From Cristatella mucedo (lineage: Eukaryota; Bryozoa; Phylactolaemata; Cristatellidae): 64,000 nt of DNA. The notes under the pieces are model-generated. The model did not search any database. It saw nothing but the letters and a program-made list of their open reading frames with translations, and was not told the origin of the DNA. Below, piece after piece: positions 11,346-23,870 of this stretch. How positions within the stretch are numbered: the first letter of the stretch is position 1; each line of letters opens with the position of its first letter. The stretch covers positions 329,001 to 393,000 of the forward strand of contig WPIO01000136.1 of NCBI GenBank assembly GCA_009760855.2, given 5' to 3'. The position numbers and the translations under genes are program-made.

Positions 11346-11880
11346 CCTGTCAATACTGAGACAGTTTAGTTTTAGATGTCGTCAAGTCAGGCACAGCAAC
11401 ATGACACTAGTCGGGAGTGAATTCCGGGATTTGGGAACCAGCGATTCGGAGGATAGGTCTGCAAAAGGTTTGGGGTTGATTAGAGGTACAGCTACATGAC
11501 TTGAGTCAGAAGAGCACGTGCTTGAATTCGAAGGCTTAGATGGAAGTATTTCCGATAGATTGTCAAAGTAAGAGAATGGAGGGACATAAAAGTGAGTGAC
11601 AGAACCTTAAAGTCGAGATGCTCCTTTATGGGGAGCCAGTGCAGGTCGATGAGAAGTGGTATTACTTGGCGGCTGCCTCGATCACATGGACCGTCTGAGC
11701 TGCGGCAACCTTAACTATGTCAGTCATAACTTTTGCAGTGTTGCCCAGCTGTAATAAGGAAGGCGTGGCCATGGAGCTGGTGTAATCATCCAGCAGGGGT
11801 AAATTTGGAACAGGACAGCCAGATTGTGAAAAAAAGCAACAGGATATATACACTCAGGGACATAAATAAGCATTTGTGCA
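11345..11880 (-). mobile_element. LINE-A fragment, degenerate
   Basis: Blocks shared with other minus-strand LINE-A copies are in order: TTAGATGTCGTCAAGTCAGG, GGGAGTGAATTCCGGGATTT, TTGATTAGAGGTACAGCTA, GACTTGAGTCAGAAGAGCA, AGTGAGTGACAGAACCTTAA, then AGCCAGTGCAGGTCGATGAG. The 3' tail itself is missing and the coding frame is broken throughout. Confidence 0.75.
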
Positions 11881-13130
11881 CTGGGGTGGCAGTATTCATA
11901 TGCTGTTGGTGCTACCAGAAGCTTAACAGCTTAACAGGATCAAGATCCTTAGCAACAGAAATGCTCGATTGCACCATGAACATATTTGTAGGCACTGTGA
12001 CGATAAGGTATCCACATAGAAATGGTCAAAGGTGACCAGTTTCAGGTCGCATGCATGCCATCTTTAAAAGCTAGGGACATTTCCAGAATGATGCTTTGAA
12101 GAAGATGGACGCGTGAGTTTTTCAGTGCAACTGAGTGCTTGAGACATTCGTGACCTGGCAGCTTGTTTTATTAACGAGTGCTGCTTCAGCATGCCAAAGG
12201 CTAAGGAGCCAGGTGACCAGTGCTGCTATCGGTGCTTTAACAGTGCCGGAGCTGCAAGAATATTGCTCATGTACTTGGAGTGATACTATTTCACTGCTTT
12301 AGAACACTAGGAAGGGCTCCGTGGCCAACTGCTGCTGCCTAAGCCACCAGAACAAGACATCGTGGCCAACTGCAGCAGCCTAAGCAAAGAGATTCTACCT
12401 GAGTCAGCATGCCCGATAACATCTTTATACATTTTCTGATGGGCTGACTCTGTGGAAATAGTTGGCCCTTTAACCTGACTGGAACTTGCCAGGTTTGAAG
12501 ATTCCAAAACGTTGCTTTTGCGACTGCAAGTACCTCATGTGTATTAAACCGTAACCCAAGCCGCCCCTCACGGTGATGAACACAGGCCTGCATTCGGTTC
12601 CACGACCCAATCTCTCGCTTCATCTGTCGCCTTGCCCTGATTTCCCCCAAGGGGTAAGTCGATTAACAGGCACACACAGCCTTCGGATGCCACATTATTG
12701 TTCGCACCAAGCAGGCTGGCCGCATGCCAAAATAATCATCAGGATCCGGACGAGCCGTCCACTCTCGATGCCTGGGCTGAACACGCCAACAAGCATACCT
12801 AAAAGTATTTCAGTCGACCAATGTTGGTCGAGTGTGGTACTTTTATGTGCGCTCGCTGGTGAGTGCATGGTGCTAAAAGGATCTATACAGAAGAGCACAA
12901 CTACAGAAAGTCATCATGTTCCATCCATCATTATAGATTACCGATGACTTACTACAGTGGCCAGCAAATGATCATGCAGGTCTTTGGTTCTCTTTATGTT
13001 AGGCTACAGAAACTCGTACAGGCAGGGCTGCCAAATAAAGAGATTTAACTGATACAGTTAGTGAACATTGTTGCTAGATTGATCTTTAAATCTAAGAAAT
13101 TCAATTATGTATATCATATGCTTAAGGACC
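11881..13130. other. No recognisable gene
   Basis: No domain, exon-like block or repeat family was recognised. Open frames at 12,339-12,650 (-) and 12,573-12,947 (+) overlap on opposite strands and neither shows a family signature. Confidence 0.5.
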
Positions 13131-13134
13131 TGTG

Positions 13135-13850
13135 ATGTCTTACGGTTGATTTGTTGATAGAAAACATACTTAATACTTTGACACACAGGTGCTACCACAG
13201 CTGAGCTCCTTCATATTTAGGTGGAGTGCAGAAGGTGTTTCAACCTCCTCGTTTGCCGACATTCTCTCGATACAATAAATTAGCTGACATTTTTTCACTG
13301 AAAGACCGTAGGAGACAAAAGATTTAAATGGGTGCGATCTTTGACTTGTGAACCATCACAATTCTTTCGCAACAACGGCATCTGTTCTCAGTCTACAGAC
13401 CTTGAAATTTCTGTTATATATGAGTAAATGTTCGTGAGCAGTCGCACATCACAAGATCGAATTAACAACGCAGCAGGCATTGTATTACCAATATCAGAAA
13501 CCAATGCATAAACTAGTGGCCACGATGACCGGCCCTAGTCGGCGAGAGTATGTAAGTGTACTTTTGAATCCACCGCTCACTTTCGGACACTTTCACCGGC
13601 GTAGTACGCTGGTACGGTACAGCAGACATGACAATTTCTTTTTCAGTCCCGTCGTTCTATTACGTCCATGCTACTCACATGCTCGACTGTCGTCATGTAT
13701 CAGCTAAGCACTTCCCATTCTCTTTATTTCGCGTGCTGAGTCTGTTGGCAGCCGTTTGCTCACGGACAACCGTTTTGGCTTCGAGAGCGTTACAGGAAAA
13801 CGTCCGAAGCACCTGTTCTTTGCAGCTTTGTGGGAGTTATAGAGGATGAT
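13135..13850 (+). mobile_element. LINE-B copy, highly diverged and interrupted
   Basis: Sequence at 13,180-13,420 resembles the LINE-B ORF end (a SAPSYLGG..KVFQPPR-like translation, then AATAAATTAGCTGACATTTT and a GAAAGACCGTAGGAGAC block). LINE-B 3' UTR blocks resume near 13,630 (TCCATGCTACTCACATGCTC, TCTTTATTTCGCGTGCTGAG). About 200 bp between them do not match. Many stops are present. Confidence 0.6.
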
Positions 13851-14642
13851 CCATAGATTCATAAACATATCTGTAAATGCATATAATGGAACCACCAATG
13901 ACCCCATGACCTCATGACTGTCGAACAAGCTCCGAATGGCGATATTTAACAAATAGTGAAAAGACAGAAATGCTCTGCCCTTGACGACGGTATGCTATGC
14001 TGGGGCATCGATCGGCCCGTTATGTTGTCTGAGCTGCACGGCTCTATAGATGCGGTGCCCAGTTGTAACGATCCGTTACTGTTGGGTCCCGGTGACAGCA
14101 ACTAATTCTAGTAAGGTAAACGATATACCATATACCTAAGGCTACTTAACGTGACATGCTCATGCTAATAGCTCTCACCTCCCTACTACAATAGAGCAGG
14201 CTGCCTGCTTCCTGCCGAGCCGCATAATCGGGCAGAGTGGCACACTGATGACCGTGGCCTAGCTGCACTCTTATTGGACTGCACGAGGCGAGCTTTACGT
14301 GCGTGGCAGCAAAACGCATAAATTAAAAACCGCTTCGAAAGCACTCTATCGGCTAGCTATCGGTAAGACAAGTGGATCAAGTAGGACATAACTACAGCCT
14401 CTCATTCCTTTCATGCCAAACCGATTGATAACACCTTAGCAACAAGAGCTGCAGCGAGTTTGCATGACAAGCCTGTCGTGTCCGGATTTTGCTCATTCTT
14501 CATTGAGTTTTGACTGAGTAGGCAAACGACTGGTAACTTTCTCCTTCTTGGTAGATTTTTTGTGGCACGTGTCCAAAAAAAGCAACAGCAATGGCAGAAG
14601 TGCCAAGAAATTAACTATATAGTACAGAATGTTGCTTGAAGT

Positions 14643-14708
14643 GAGGAATGATCCCACAGTCTCCGGCTTTCTGGGTCAGTGGCCCACCACTTGAGCTATC
14701 GAAATACG
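14643..14708 (-). tRNA. tRNA-like sequence (pseudogene or SINE head)
   Basis: On the minus strand, GATAGCTCAAGTGGTGGGCC fits a tRNA D-arm/A-box, CTGACCCAGAAAGCCGGAG could form an anticodon arm, and GTGGGATCATTCC sits where the B-box/T-arm should be but departs from GGTTCGANTCC. It is unlike SINE-1 and SINE-2. A pseudogene or third SINE family is more likely than a working tRNA. Confidence 0.3.
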
Positions 14709-14931
14709 ATTCCCCAGCTCTGACTACACAACTTTATAGCTCGGCTATAAATGACAACACTTGTGCTCTCAAGCCGCATCCACACAGCCATGAAAGTGAA
14801 TGATCAGAAAATGAGAAGGGTTTCGATGTTATTTCCTTAAACGTGCGACTAATCGCCCCGGAATTAGTAAATTGCTTACATAGCGAGAACCAATAGAACT
14901 ACAGCCTTGCTCTCGTGCCTACATTAAATAT

Positions 14932-15443
14932 CGTATTTTATCGTGTACAAGCCCTCCCCCCCCGATGTACAAGCCCCACCAAAATTTTGAACCCAGTTTT
15001 TGCAAAAAAGATATTCTTATTCAATAACTGAATTAACTGAACAATATCAAGACACAATAATAACTACTCGTGTCACAATCAATATCCTCTGCATCAGGAA
15101 TGGTCACGATACCCTCTCCATATTCCTCGTTCAAATTGGATTGACATTTGGTGGAAACTCCATTATCAGTATTGTCGTCATAACTCTCTTCATAGACTGT
15201 GTCATGTTCCGTTCCGTCAACTCAACTACATTTGAAATGAATACCACACTCCTTGAAACTTCTTTATAAACTAGCCTGTCGAACACATTTCGGCGACCAG
15301 TTAATCTTTGTTGCGTGGCATTTAAGGCAGATACGTTGCATAGAAAAATATAAAATCTAAAAAGTTACCTCCCATCTCTAAGCCCCCAATTTATTATAAG
15401 ACCCGAAATTTTGGAAAAAGGGAGTTATACACGGTAAAATACG
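14932..15443. mobile_element. MITE-like element with 24-bp terminal inverted repeats
   Basis: The left end CGTATTTTATCGTGTACAAG (14,932 on) is matched in inverse by the right end at 15,420-15,443, which on the other strand reads CGTATTTTACCGTGTATAAC. Just inside, AAAATTTTG near the left end and CGAAATTTTGG near the right end extend the symmetry. The 512-bp interior has no transposase frame; the open frame 15,000-15,269 has no known motif. This is the structure of a non-autonomous DNA transposon; the superfamily is not certain. Confidence 0.7.
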
Positions 15444-17559
15444 GCTTTTGTATGCAACAATGGCTACGATGGCGATCTTCTGACGTCCTTGGACAGTCAA
15501 GGTCAGTAAGAGGGCTACATCACAATGTAATCTGCGGTTTGGGGAGGCTAAAATCTGTGAAAATTAAATAATCTGCGAAACATTAAATAGTCCATGCAAA
15601 ATTGTACTAGGGCTTTGAGTAGTGAAATTCATACGGTCGTGATTAAATTTAGGAGAAATACAAAAATCCAATATAATGCACACAATCAAATTAATTCAAT
15701 GAAAAAATAACACCAACCGGAATGTCATCACTGAACAGAAAAGCACATAAGCGAAGTACAAGTAAAGCTAAGAATTGTTCCTGCTTCAAATCGAGGTATG
15801 CATGTTTCTCGTGATAGCGAGCATCTGCAGGCGGCCAAGAAGTCGCGGTGCTGAGAAAGCACACACTTGCTAGATTTAAAGCCTTTAAAGTTTTTCGTTC
15901 AAATTGCTGCATTCGCTGGGGGAAAACGAGAAATATAGCAGCTGCTCATCTTGAGATTTAATATTTTAAGCAATAGCCTAGTACTCATTGATCGAGCCCT
16001 TCCACCCAGCATCAGAAATTGAATCGAAATAAAACTGCAAGTCTTGCGGTAAGGTAAACAGTTAAGGTATGAGAGGACTTGCTGCGGACTCACTCTTCAG
16101 CAAAGCACCAGCGAACTTAGTGTGCTCAACTGCAAAAATAGTTTGAGCATTTAAGACGCATAACTTGTCCCTCAGAATGAGGACCACATTTTTTTCAGAA
16201 CTCAGGCTCACTCGCACACTTAATCTCCGAGACAAAATCCCAAAGTGCCTTGAGGTAGTTACCGTTGGCCAAATACGCCGCAGCTGAAATCCGTCAGTCA
16301 AGGTGTTAAAAACAAGGATGACATGTAATATTGGGTTAAGTATAGCTTTATCTTTTACAGAGCAAAAGTATTGCCTGTAGAGTTTGTTGCATGTTTAAAA
16401 ATTGCTCGCTACAATGTGAAGGAGGATAATTAAAATCCTGCATGACGCGGGGGAATATCTCCCGTGTGATACTCAGTAAGTTTGCCAGCAGATATCATAA
16501 ATTGAATGAACTATTAGGCAGCTATTAGGCACCAGTGACGGATTTTATGAATTTAGTTGGCTCCGTCAATCATAAACTCCAGCTCGTCATTGAAATCAAT
16601 TCCTGAATGATTGATAGCTTTTTATCAATTCTTTGGAGGCTGTCATATGGTTAACCTCCTCATAAAATTCACTGATAAAAGCTTTGTTGGAGTACCATCA
16701 GGCACACCAGTTAAAATCGCCAAACCAGCTTTCCCACAGCTGTTCGTAATTTATTCATATACTACATATGTAAAGTGCCCAACAAGAGATTACATTCTCT
16801 CAAGGTGCTGTAGAAATGTTTCATTGTTGCTGTATAAATTGTCTTTCTGCACACATACTATTTGATGCTGACAACATAACAGTTTCTTAGCATTGGTATG
16901 AAGTCAGTCCGTAGATGCGGGGTGCTGGCATAATTGACGAATTGCGATCTTCAGGTCTCAACACATTGCAAGCGCTGTGCCGCTACCAAAACTAGTGACG
17001 CGTCGCGCGGTCAGCGTAGTAGCTTTTTCTTGCGAGATGCTTCTTCAAAGCTAAGGGCTTCCGAGTTTTTCGCAGCCTTCGGTCAATAGAATGAGCCCGG
17101 AATTTTTCAAAAGTATCACTCCTTTAGCATGCTGAATATATGTTGGGAATTCGGTGCACCTATTGGCCGATTGTAAGATTGCAGACACTGGCTTTAGCAG
17201 TTGCGGGCTTGGTGAGATCTATAAAATGGGCACGCTGTGCTACCATATATGTATCTAAATAAATAAATAAATATATATATATATATAAATATATAAATAT
17301 ATATACATATATATGTGTGTACGGTAGCCGCTGATGCCGGGTGTCGTTCAAACCGAGTCCGCCGGCTGTTTCTAAGCGCTGGTAGCAGCCGTATGGGTTG
17401 AACTCAACTTTACTTAATGGGACAGTAAAAGTCCGAATTCGGTGCGGAAAGTCCGCGCCATGAACCAAAATCCCTCAAAGGCGGCGGATTTTCCGAAAGC
17501 GCCGATTTTGTCTGGCCTGGCTATGTTCCCCCTCCCTGAGAACCCAAACCGAAAGTCGC
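15444..17559. other. AT-rich intergenic DNA, no recognisable gene
   Basis: No domain or exon-like block was recognised. An AT microsatellite (AAATAAATAAATATATATATA type) lies at about 17,255-17,315. Overlapping short open frames occur on both strands without motifs. Confidence 0.5.
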
Positions 17560-18702
17560 GTCTGTTCGTGCTTTTGTGCATCGTTCGGGGCAGCCAGCCA
17601 CGCGTGTTTCCCCAATGAATTTAAAAATCGCATCGGTAAACGACCGTACGCGGTCTTTTTCGTCGTCGTTGCGGCGCGCGAAATTAAAGGTATCTCAGTT
17701 TCTTGAAGAGGACGGCCCGGAGGCCCAGCCAGCAATTCGTACGTCGCTGCCGCCACTTTCTCGCGTTTTTTTCAAGTATTGGCATAAGCTGGCTATACGT
17801 GGCTCGTCCGCGGGCCACCCGTTTCGCCCAGAGTGCACCGGCGCCACGCGGCCTAGAGCAATGACGTGCATTAATTACTGCGTCACCGCCGCAAATCCGC
17901 AGTCCGGACCTCGGCTCCAAAGAGCGATCTTGTCAACGGCCGTTCTAACGAACTCTCATACATTGTTCTATTGTAACCTGAGCGCCGAGCCTGAGTGACA
18001 TCGCATTCCTGCGACTACATTTGGTAAGAGTACATAATCTGGATGCCGACCTGCCGCCTCGCCGCCTCATTGCGATGATGCGCGTTGCTCGTCCGGGCCA
18101 CCGCCGACCGTTGACTTGAGCCGACCGCGAACGCCGCGGCAATGCGGAAGAAGGCGGGGTCAAACGGCATCCTGCGCAGTCGCGCAGCGAGGGGTGCTGG
18201 GCAGACTCTGGCGGTTATCGTGCGGCCGCTGCTCGGCGTCGCCGGCTCGCGCCTTCGTATGTGAGTCGCCAGCGCGTCGCTCGCCGTCGCGCAACCGCCC
18301 CGACGCCGCCTCTGCGCAGACGTTGCCGTTCTGACTCCAGCGGCGACCGTGAAACCTTGGCGGCGCCAGACTACGCGGCCGCGTAGTGTGCGTGTCGCGA
18401 ATCGCGATGTGCTCGCGCGAGTCGTTTCATCGAAGCGATCGCATGCGCACGTCTCCCTTTTACCCGGAGGTTTGCGACCGGCGTCGTCGCGTACGCGGCG
18501 TACGCGGCGTACGCGCTCTAGCAGAGGCCGTGCTGTGTGCCGCCGCAGTGATTGCCGGCGCCCTGCTTTTCTGCTCGGCCCGGCCGCCTCCTGGCGGCGT
18601 GCCCGGCCGCCGTCGAGGCGTGCGAGATGCAGCGATCCCTCCGATCGTCTACCTTCGTGGCGTTCGGCGTGTTGCACCCGCGCCGTTGACGCCAACACAT
18701 CG

Positions 18703-18787
<85 letters not shown>

Positions 18788-18890
18788 GGGGGGACGGACC
18801 ACTGACAGGAACGTCGAAGCTACACGAAGCGTCCAGCAGCGGCGCCGCGAACGCCGACGAGTGAGGCTCGGTGTAATTTCTCGATGAAAA
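17560..18890. promoter_or_regulatory. CpG-rich island, candidate promoter region
   Basis: Composition changes abruptly: GCG, CGC, CGTCG and GCCGCC motifs are dense and CpG is not depleted, unlike the flanking DNA. Open frames exist on both strands (for example 18,015-18,902 minus) but are arginine-rich by-products of GC content and contain the (TG)n tract. It lies about 7.3 kb upstream of the kinase start codon, so a 5' non-coding exon or promoter is possible; no core promoter element was identified. Confidence 0.4.
18706..18785. repeat. (TG)n microsatellite, about 40 units
   Basis: Perfect TG dinucleotides inside the CpG-rich island. On the complementary strand this appears as (CA)n and as a false THTHTH reading frame. 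Confidence 0.98.
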
Positions 18891-18959
18891 TTTTCTTGCC
18901 ATCTACTTACATGTACTGGGTGGCTGCAAGGGCCCCCTACCTCCATCCCTCCGGGATAG

Positions 18960-21900
18960 TGGCACTAAACTGCCATCATGTTGGGAGTTATCACCACCTC
19001 GGATATTCTCAAAAGCCGCTTAGAGCTTTGCCGTCGCCCCAGACCGTGCCGTCCGTTCTCACAATCAGCCGCCCCACGGTCTCCCGGTCGCAGCAGCAGC
19101 AGCAGCAGCAGCCGAGGCAGCAGCCGGCGAAGATATGGCAACAGCTCCAGCATCCGTGGCCAGGCCAGGCTTGTTTTATTCACCTTCCGGCTAGCCGGCC
19201 TGCTGCCATCGGTGCCTGCCGGCACAGCACCGATTGTTAGCAGCAGCCGCAGGGTCTTCCGTGCTGCACCGTTGCTAGCTCGACGAGCGCCGGCTGGCTG
19301 CTACCCCAGGCTGACCAGTGGCCAGTCGCCCTGGCCGCCTCCAGCCTGCTGCTGCTGCTGGCCCTGCTGTTGCTGCTGCTGCAGGCCACGCCCTGCCCTT
19401 GTAGCTCTGCGGCAGCCGCCGAAACCAGCAAAGCCGTGCACGACAAGAGCTCGCTGACAGATCGGCCAGGAATGGCCCATGCGCTCGGCGGTCCATCTTT
19501 TATCCACCCGTACACCTGCCGTGGTCTGCTGCTACCGTATGAGCAATTCGATTCGCTTAAACTACTGCGCAATTCGTTGTGGGCAGGCAGCTCAGCAGCC
19601 TGGGCGGAGCAATAGCGGAGGAGGCAGTAGAACGAGTGCCGCGCGCACCTGGCTGCAAAGAAAGAATGCCGGCGGCTGCTGCCTGCTCCATGCTCGCTCG
19701 GATGCCGGCACTCCATGGCAGGCAAATTCTCTGCTGCTGAGTCTGCTGAGCCTAGGCCTACCGAAGAAGCCGGGTGGGCGGCACAGTCTGCTGTGACCGC
19801 CATGATTATTCTACCCAGGAGGGCGCTGATGCTCATGCTTCTCGGTCTCGGCTCCTTGCACTCGACACCGTGATAATAATACTAATATTAATAATAAGAC
19901 ATTTATATATATTGCGCTCTGGCCGCTCTTGGCCGCTGCAGCTCAGCCCGGTTGGGTTGCATCTCGTGCAGACTCGCGGACTCACTCGTGCAGCAGCAGC
20001 AGCAGCAGCAGCCGTTGCTGCTATGGTGGGAGGTATTCCCACCGCCTCGCCGTGGCAGACGGTTTTCATTCGGGGTCCCCCCCCCCCGAGCTTTGTCCAA
20101 CATTCCGTTTTCGATGTGAATGCCCAACATCACAGGGAGGGCCTTTCTAGAGCTAGCAATTTTATTTTTGCCTGCGGAGACGGTAGGCCAACTCTCATCT
20201 CTTTCATAAAACAGCGTAGGCTTGCGAGTCGATGCAATTTCTGAACCAATGCAGTTCGGAGATTCGTTTCCAGACGTAGTCCAGTCTCTTAAAGCACGGC
20301 ACAAGCTTGACTGGACTGGCCCCCCACATTCAGGCCTAGTTTCCAGCTGCCGCAACTTCATTTCTCTCGACCGTGCACCAGTGACTCCACAATTACTCCT
20401 AGAAATTTGCCGAGATCTTCGGCTCACCTTTTGACGTCCAGCTGCAGCAACGGAGGCCATTAAAAGGGTGTTACCCTTTGAAATTGAATTTCATTGAATT
20501 TCACTGAATTGAACATTTATTTCATTGAACATGAATTTCTACATTTTGCACACAATTTTATGGTTGGCGGTCACCACAACACGAGGAAGTGTATTAAAGG
20601 GTCATGGGATATTGTGACGTCAGTGTCTGCAGTGAGTTTCCAGGTAGCCGGTTGTATGCAGCTGCCACGCTGCGGCGCACACCGAGCACGGTTCCGGCCA
20701 GAGCAGAGCAAGTGGCTCGAGCCGAGCCAGCTCCTGTGGGAAAGCTTTCAAGAGCTCCCAATAAGTAGGGCACGCCTTGCCTACCATCGTGCCGCTCGTA
20801 TGATAAAAGAGAGGCCTAATCTCTTAGGTTGCTGCTATTCGCTACCGATGCGCTGCTGTTGCTGCTGCTGCACAAGGCTCAAGTGGAGATTTACGTAGGG
20901 TGCTGCTGCGTGTAGAGCAACGTTTTGCAGCATTCTGCTTGAGTGCAGCGTGTTCTTAAGGGGAACGCGGATTATAAAGTTCATCTCAACTGCCGCTCGG
21001 CTTCGAATCGTTAGTTGATCTTCATGCAATGGATATGTAGCTCAGCCACCAGGCTGCCTCCCAGTTTGTGGCAGGCCAGCAGTAGGGCAGAATTTTGGCC
21101 GACCGTTTTCTCGTGAGTGGATTCGAGTGGAAAAGAGCCGGGAAATGAAGCAGATGCACTCTGTGATGAGCTGGCTAATGGGCTATCGCTATCTGAGCTT
21201 CTGGCAGCCGATCACCCGTGCTATTAACTAATTAATTCGCCGAACCCTCGAAGAATCACGACAGCCTCCTACAGGCTGTGTTGGCTTGTTGCCGTGGCCA
21301 GACTTTCCGAAATGTTGGCATGGCCGGCGAGAGAGCGAGAGTAAGCGCGTGGCTGAGCATGAGCTGACAATTTGTATGACTTTGCACCGGCAACTATCCG
21401 GGATCTACTATATAACATGCACTACGGGATGTATCTCCGTCAGTAACTCCACAAAGTCATAAAGACCATGTGGGCGTTACGCAGGAGAGTTTTGTATAGC
21501 GCACTCACAGCCTAAGCGGCTTTCGGTACGCATTCGGTAGCCAACAGACTTCGTCTCACGCAACAAAGAGAAAGTGGGAAGCATAGCAAAGTCAGGAGAG
21601 CAGTTGAGGTAGTGAGTAGCATAGAAGTAGCAGCTCAGGACCACTGAAAAGGATGTGCCATAGTCGGCAGTAGGAAAGTAGCTGTCGTTGCGTCAACTAT
21701 CCGGGATAGGCCGGTATCGGTGGACGTCCTCCTGCAGTCGTGCATCCATGTTTCTATTCCCTGTTCCTGATCTGCTGCTGCAATACGTTTGCCGTTTGCT
21801 CAAACGCTGACCGTCGTCCAAGACTTAGATTCGTAGCTCCGCTGTAATCTAGCCGAGCTTTGCCAGCGTCTGGCAAGTCTGGCAGGTGTCTGAGGCAAGC

Positions 21901-23720
21901 CACGTCCAACTAGCTTCTATAGTTGTTCGGCTGAGGGCTCATCCGAAGAGCGGAATTTTTTTGCTGCTGCTGCTTCTGCTGCTTCTGCTGCTTGTTTGCT
22001 CTGCCACTGCCCACGCCACGGCAGCTGATGCTGCCGTTGTCCGAAAGCAGCTCTGCACACTGGCACATCAGCCGACTGGCATAGACCTAGTCGGCTGATC
22101 TCAGCAGCCTGTCGGGACAGCTCCAGTGGGCAGCAGCCAGGTCACTGCTCGTGATGCCTGCCTGCATCTCATCTGTTAGCTTTGCTGGCACATCTTCCAA
22201 AGCTTTGCTGCCCTTTGCAGCCTCGGTTCCTGTCATTGGCAGCTGCAGGCCACTGCTAGCTGTGCAGCAGGGAGCCGGCGGCAGCAAAGCAGCAGCAGCG
22301 AAGCAGCAGCAGCAGCAGCCGAGAGGAGGCTGCAGCAGAAGCAGCAGCCTCATGTCTTCGGTTTCCCATTCGTTTCTTAGCACTTTCACTTTGCTTCCTA
22401 CTGAACCTCTGAACTAGTTGGTTCCCTTCCTCACCAGTAACCTAACCCCAGGAGCCGAGGTCTCTGAGGATGTTTGAGGTCACGGCTGGCAGAGGGTGGC
22501 AGCCGACGAGCTGGAGAGGTGAGAGTGAAGGTGGAGGGCCGGATTGCCGGCTGTTTGAGCATCCGAACTGGAGCCTGCTGCAGCAATGCCTGAGCTGCCT
22601 GGGCTCGGTGGTAAGCCCCTGCCCTCATTCCCATTCGGCTGGGCCCTGCTTTTGTGATGCCACCCCTCTCTCATCTTGCTCTCGGTGCTGCAGATGTGCT
22701 TGTGCAAAGAGTTAATAGTTTCGTGCTTACAATGAACAGAATGTACATCAGCTTGCTGAGCCAGGATTAACTCTCTGGAATGCCCGAGGGCTCTAAATCG
22801 TGCCTCCTTTTAAGTGACCAGATATAGAGTGGGAGGAGGAGGAGGAGGAGCAGCATGGATGAAGACATTCCTGTTGCTTGACCCTTGCGGCCTCTGGGTG
22901 ACTCAGCAGCTGCAACCGACTGCCAGAGCAGCCGGGCTCGCTTGCCGCTCCATACGACATCGGTTGCCCTGCAAGGCCTGTCACCGTGTCGTCACCAGTA
23001 AATCACATCTGCTCCCCTCCTCATTCGAAAACGGTTGCTTTGCCAAGCTGCCGGTGCAAGCAGGGTGTCAGCAGATCTGTCTGACATGTTCACAGCAAGA
23101 CAGCTGGAAATTCTTGGCAGCAGAAGCATACAGTGCGTTTTCAGGCATCTCCTCCTTCCATCGTGAGGGAGTGCATTCCTCCTTTCATCGTCTGTAGGCA
23201 GGAAGTGGCCGGCCTTCTCTAGACTTCCTTCTCTGCTGATCCGCAGAAGACTGGATGCGTGCTCTGGCCGCGTGTGCGAGAGAGCCAGAATTGCAGCGCG
23301 GGGTGCAGGCCGGCGGCGATCGTCGAAGCCCTGATGGCGGGAAGAGATGGGATCAGTCTCCTTCTCCGCGAGCTTTGTCCCTGATGGGGCACAGTTGTTG
23401 AGCCTTCTGCAGGCCAGCTCGTTGTGTGCCAGGCAACTGAGAGTAGAGCAGTGCTGCCAACTGCCTCTGCTCAGGCTGCTCGCTGACAGCTAGTCGACGG
23501 GCAGCTATTTGCTGCCAGCCAGCTCACACTTGACTGATCTGTCGGTAGCTGTGGAGACGGCCGCCTTGGGCTGTGGGCCAACCGGAGCGCTGGCAGCCAG
23601 TGCTGCTGTCCTGCAAACATCGAGCCCGGCAGGACATTGGATAACAAGCCACGTGTGCCAAGCTAGCCGAATGCCGAAAAGCAGGGCCGGTCACAGCCCA
23701 GGGCCCCCGGTTGACTTGCT
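18960..23720. other. GC-rich intergenic DNA with scattered CAG/CTG runs
   Basis: No domain or convincing exon was recognised. Short CAG or CTG runs occur at 19,091-19,112, 19,347-19,383, 19,991-20,012, 20,852-20,871, 21,962-21,992 and 22,280-22,349, in both orientations, along with many isolated GCTGC/GCAGC words. A homopolymer of Cs lies near 20,079-20,089. Open frames here are open largely because of the CTG/CAG bias. Confidence 0.6.
21430..21690 (-). mobile_element. LINE-B 3' end fragment
   Basis: The complement of the LINE-B 3' UTR is well preserved: TAACTCCACAAAGTCATAAA, GGCGTTACGCAGGAGAGTTT, AGCGGCTTTCGGTACGCATT, CAACAGACTTCGTCTCACGC, then AGCATAGAAGTAGCAGCTCA and GGACCACTGAAAAGGATGTG. 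It aligns with the complement of 520-715. Confidence 0.88.
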
Positions 23721-23721
23721 T

Positions 23722-23870
23722 CAATATTAATAATGATAATAGTAATAATGATAAGCAAGGCATTTGCATAGCACCATCAAGAAGCTTAATCTCTGTCTAG
23801 GCACTTTGCATAGAATGTGTAGGAAGCATCGTCATATGGTAAGCGATTGCATCCAGTGTCAGCATGCATG
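23722..23870 (-). mobile_element. LINE-A 3' end, split by LINE-B
   Basis: An ATT-type microsatellite tail (TAATAATGATAATAG-like on the plus strand) is followed by the complement of the LINE-A 3' signature (AGCTTAATCTCTGTCTAGGC, then ACTTTGCATAGAATG). The element is cut at CAGTGTCAGCATGCATG near 23,853-23,870 and resumes at about 24,682 in the same orientation. Confidence 0.85.

Noticed and set aside
18015-18902. 295-codon minus-strand frame, arginine-rich with a THTHTH run
   Set aside because: It crosses the (TG)n microsatellite and reflects CpG-rich composition; equally long frames exist on the opposite strand and no domain is visible.
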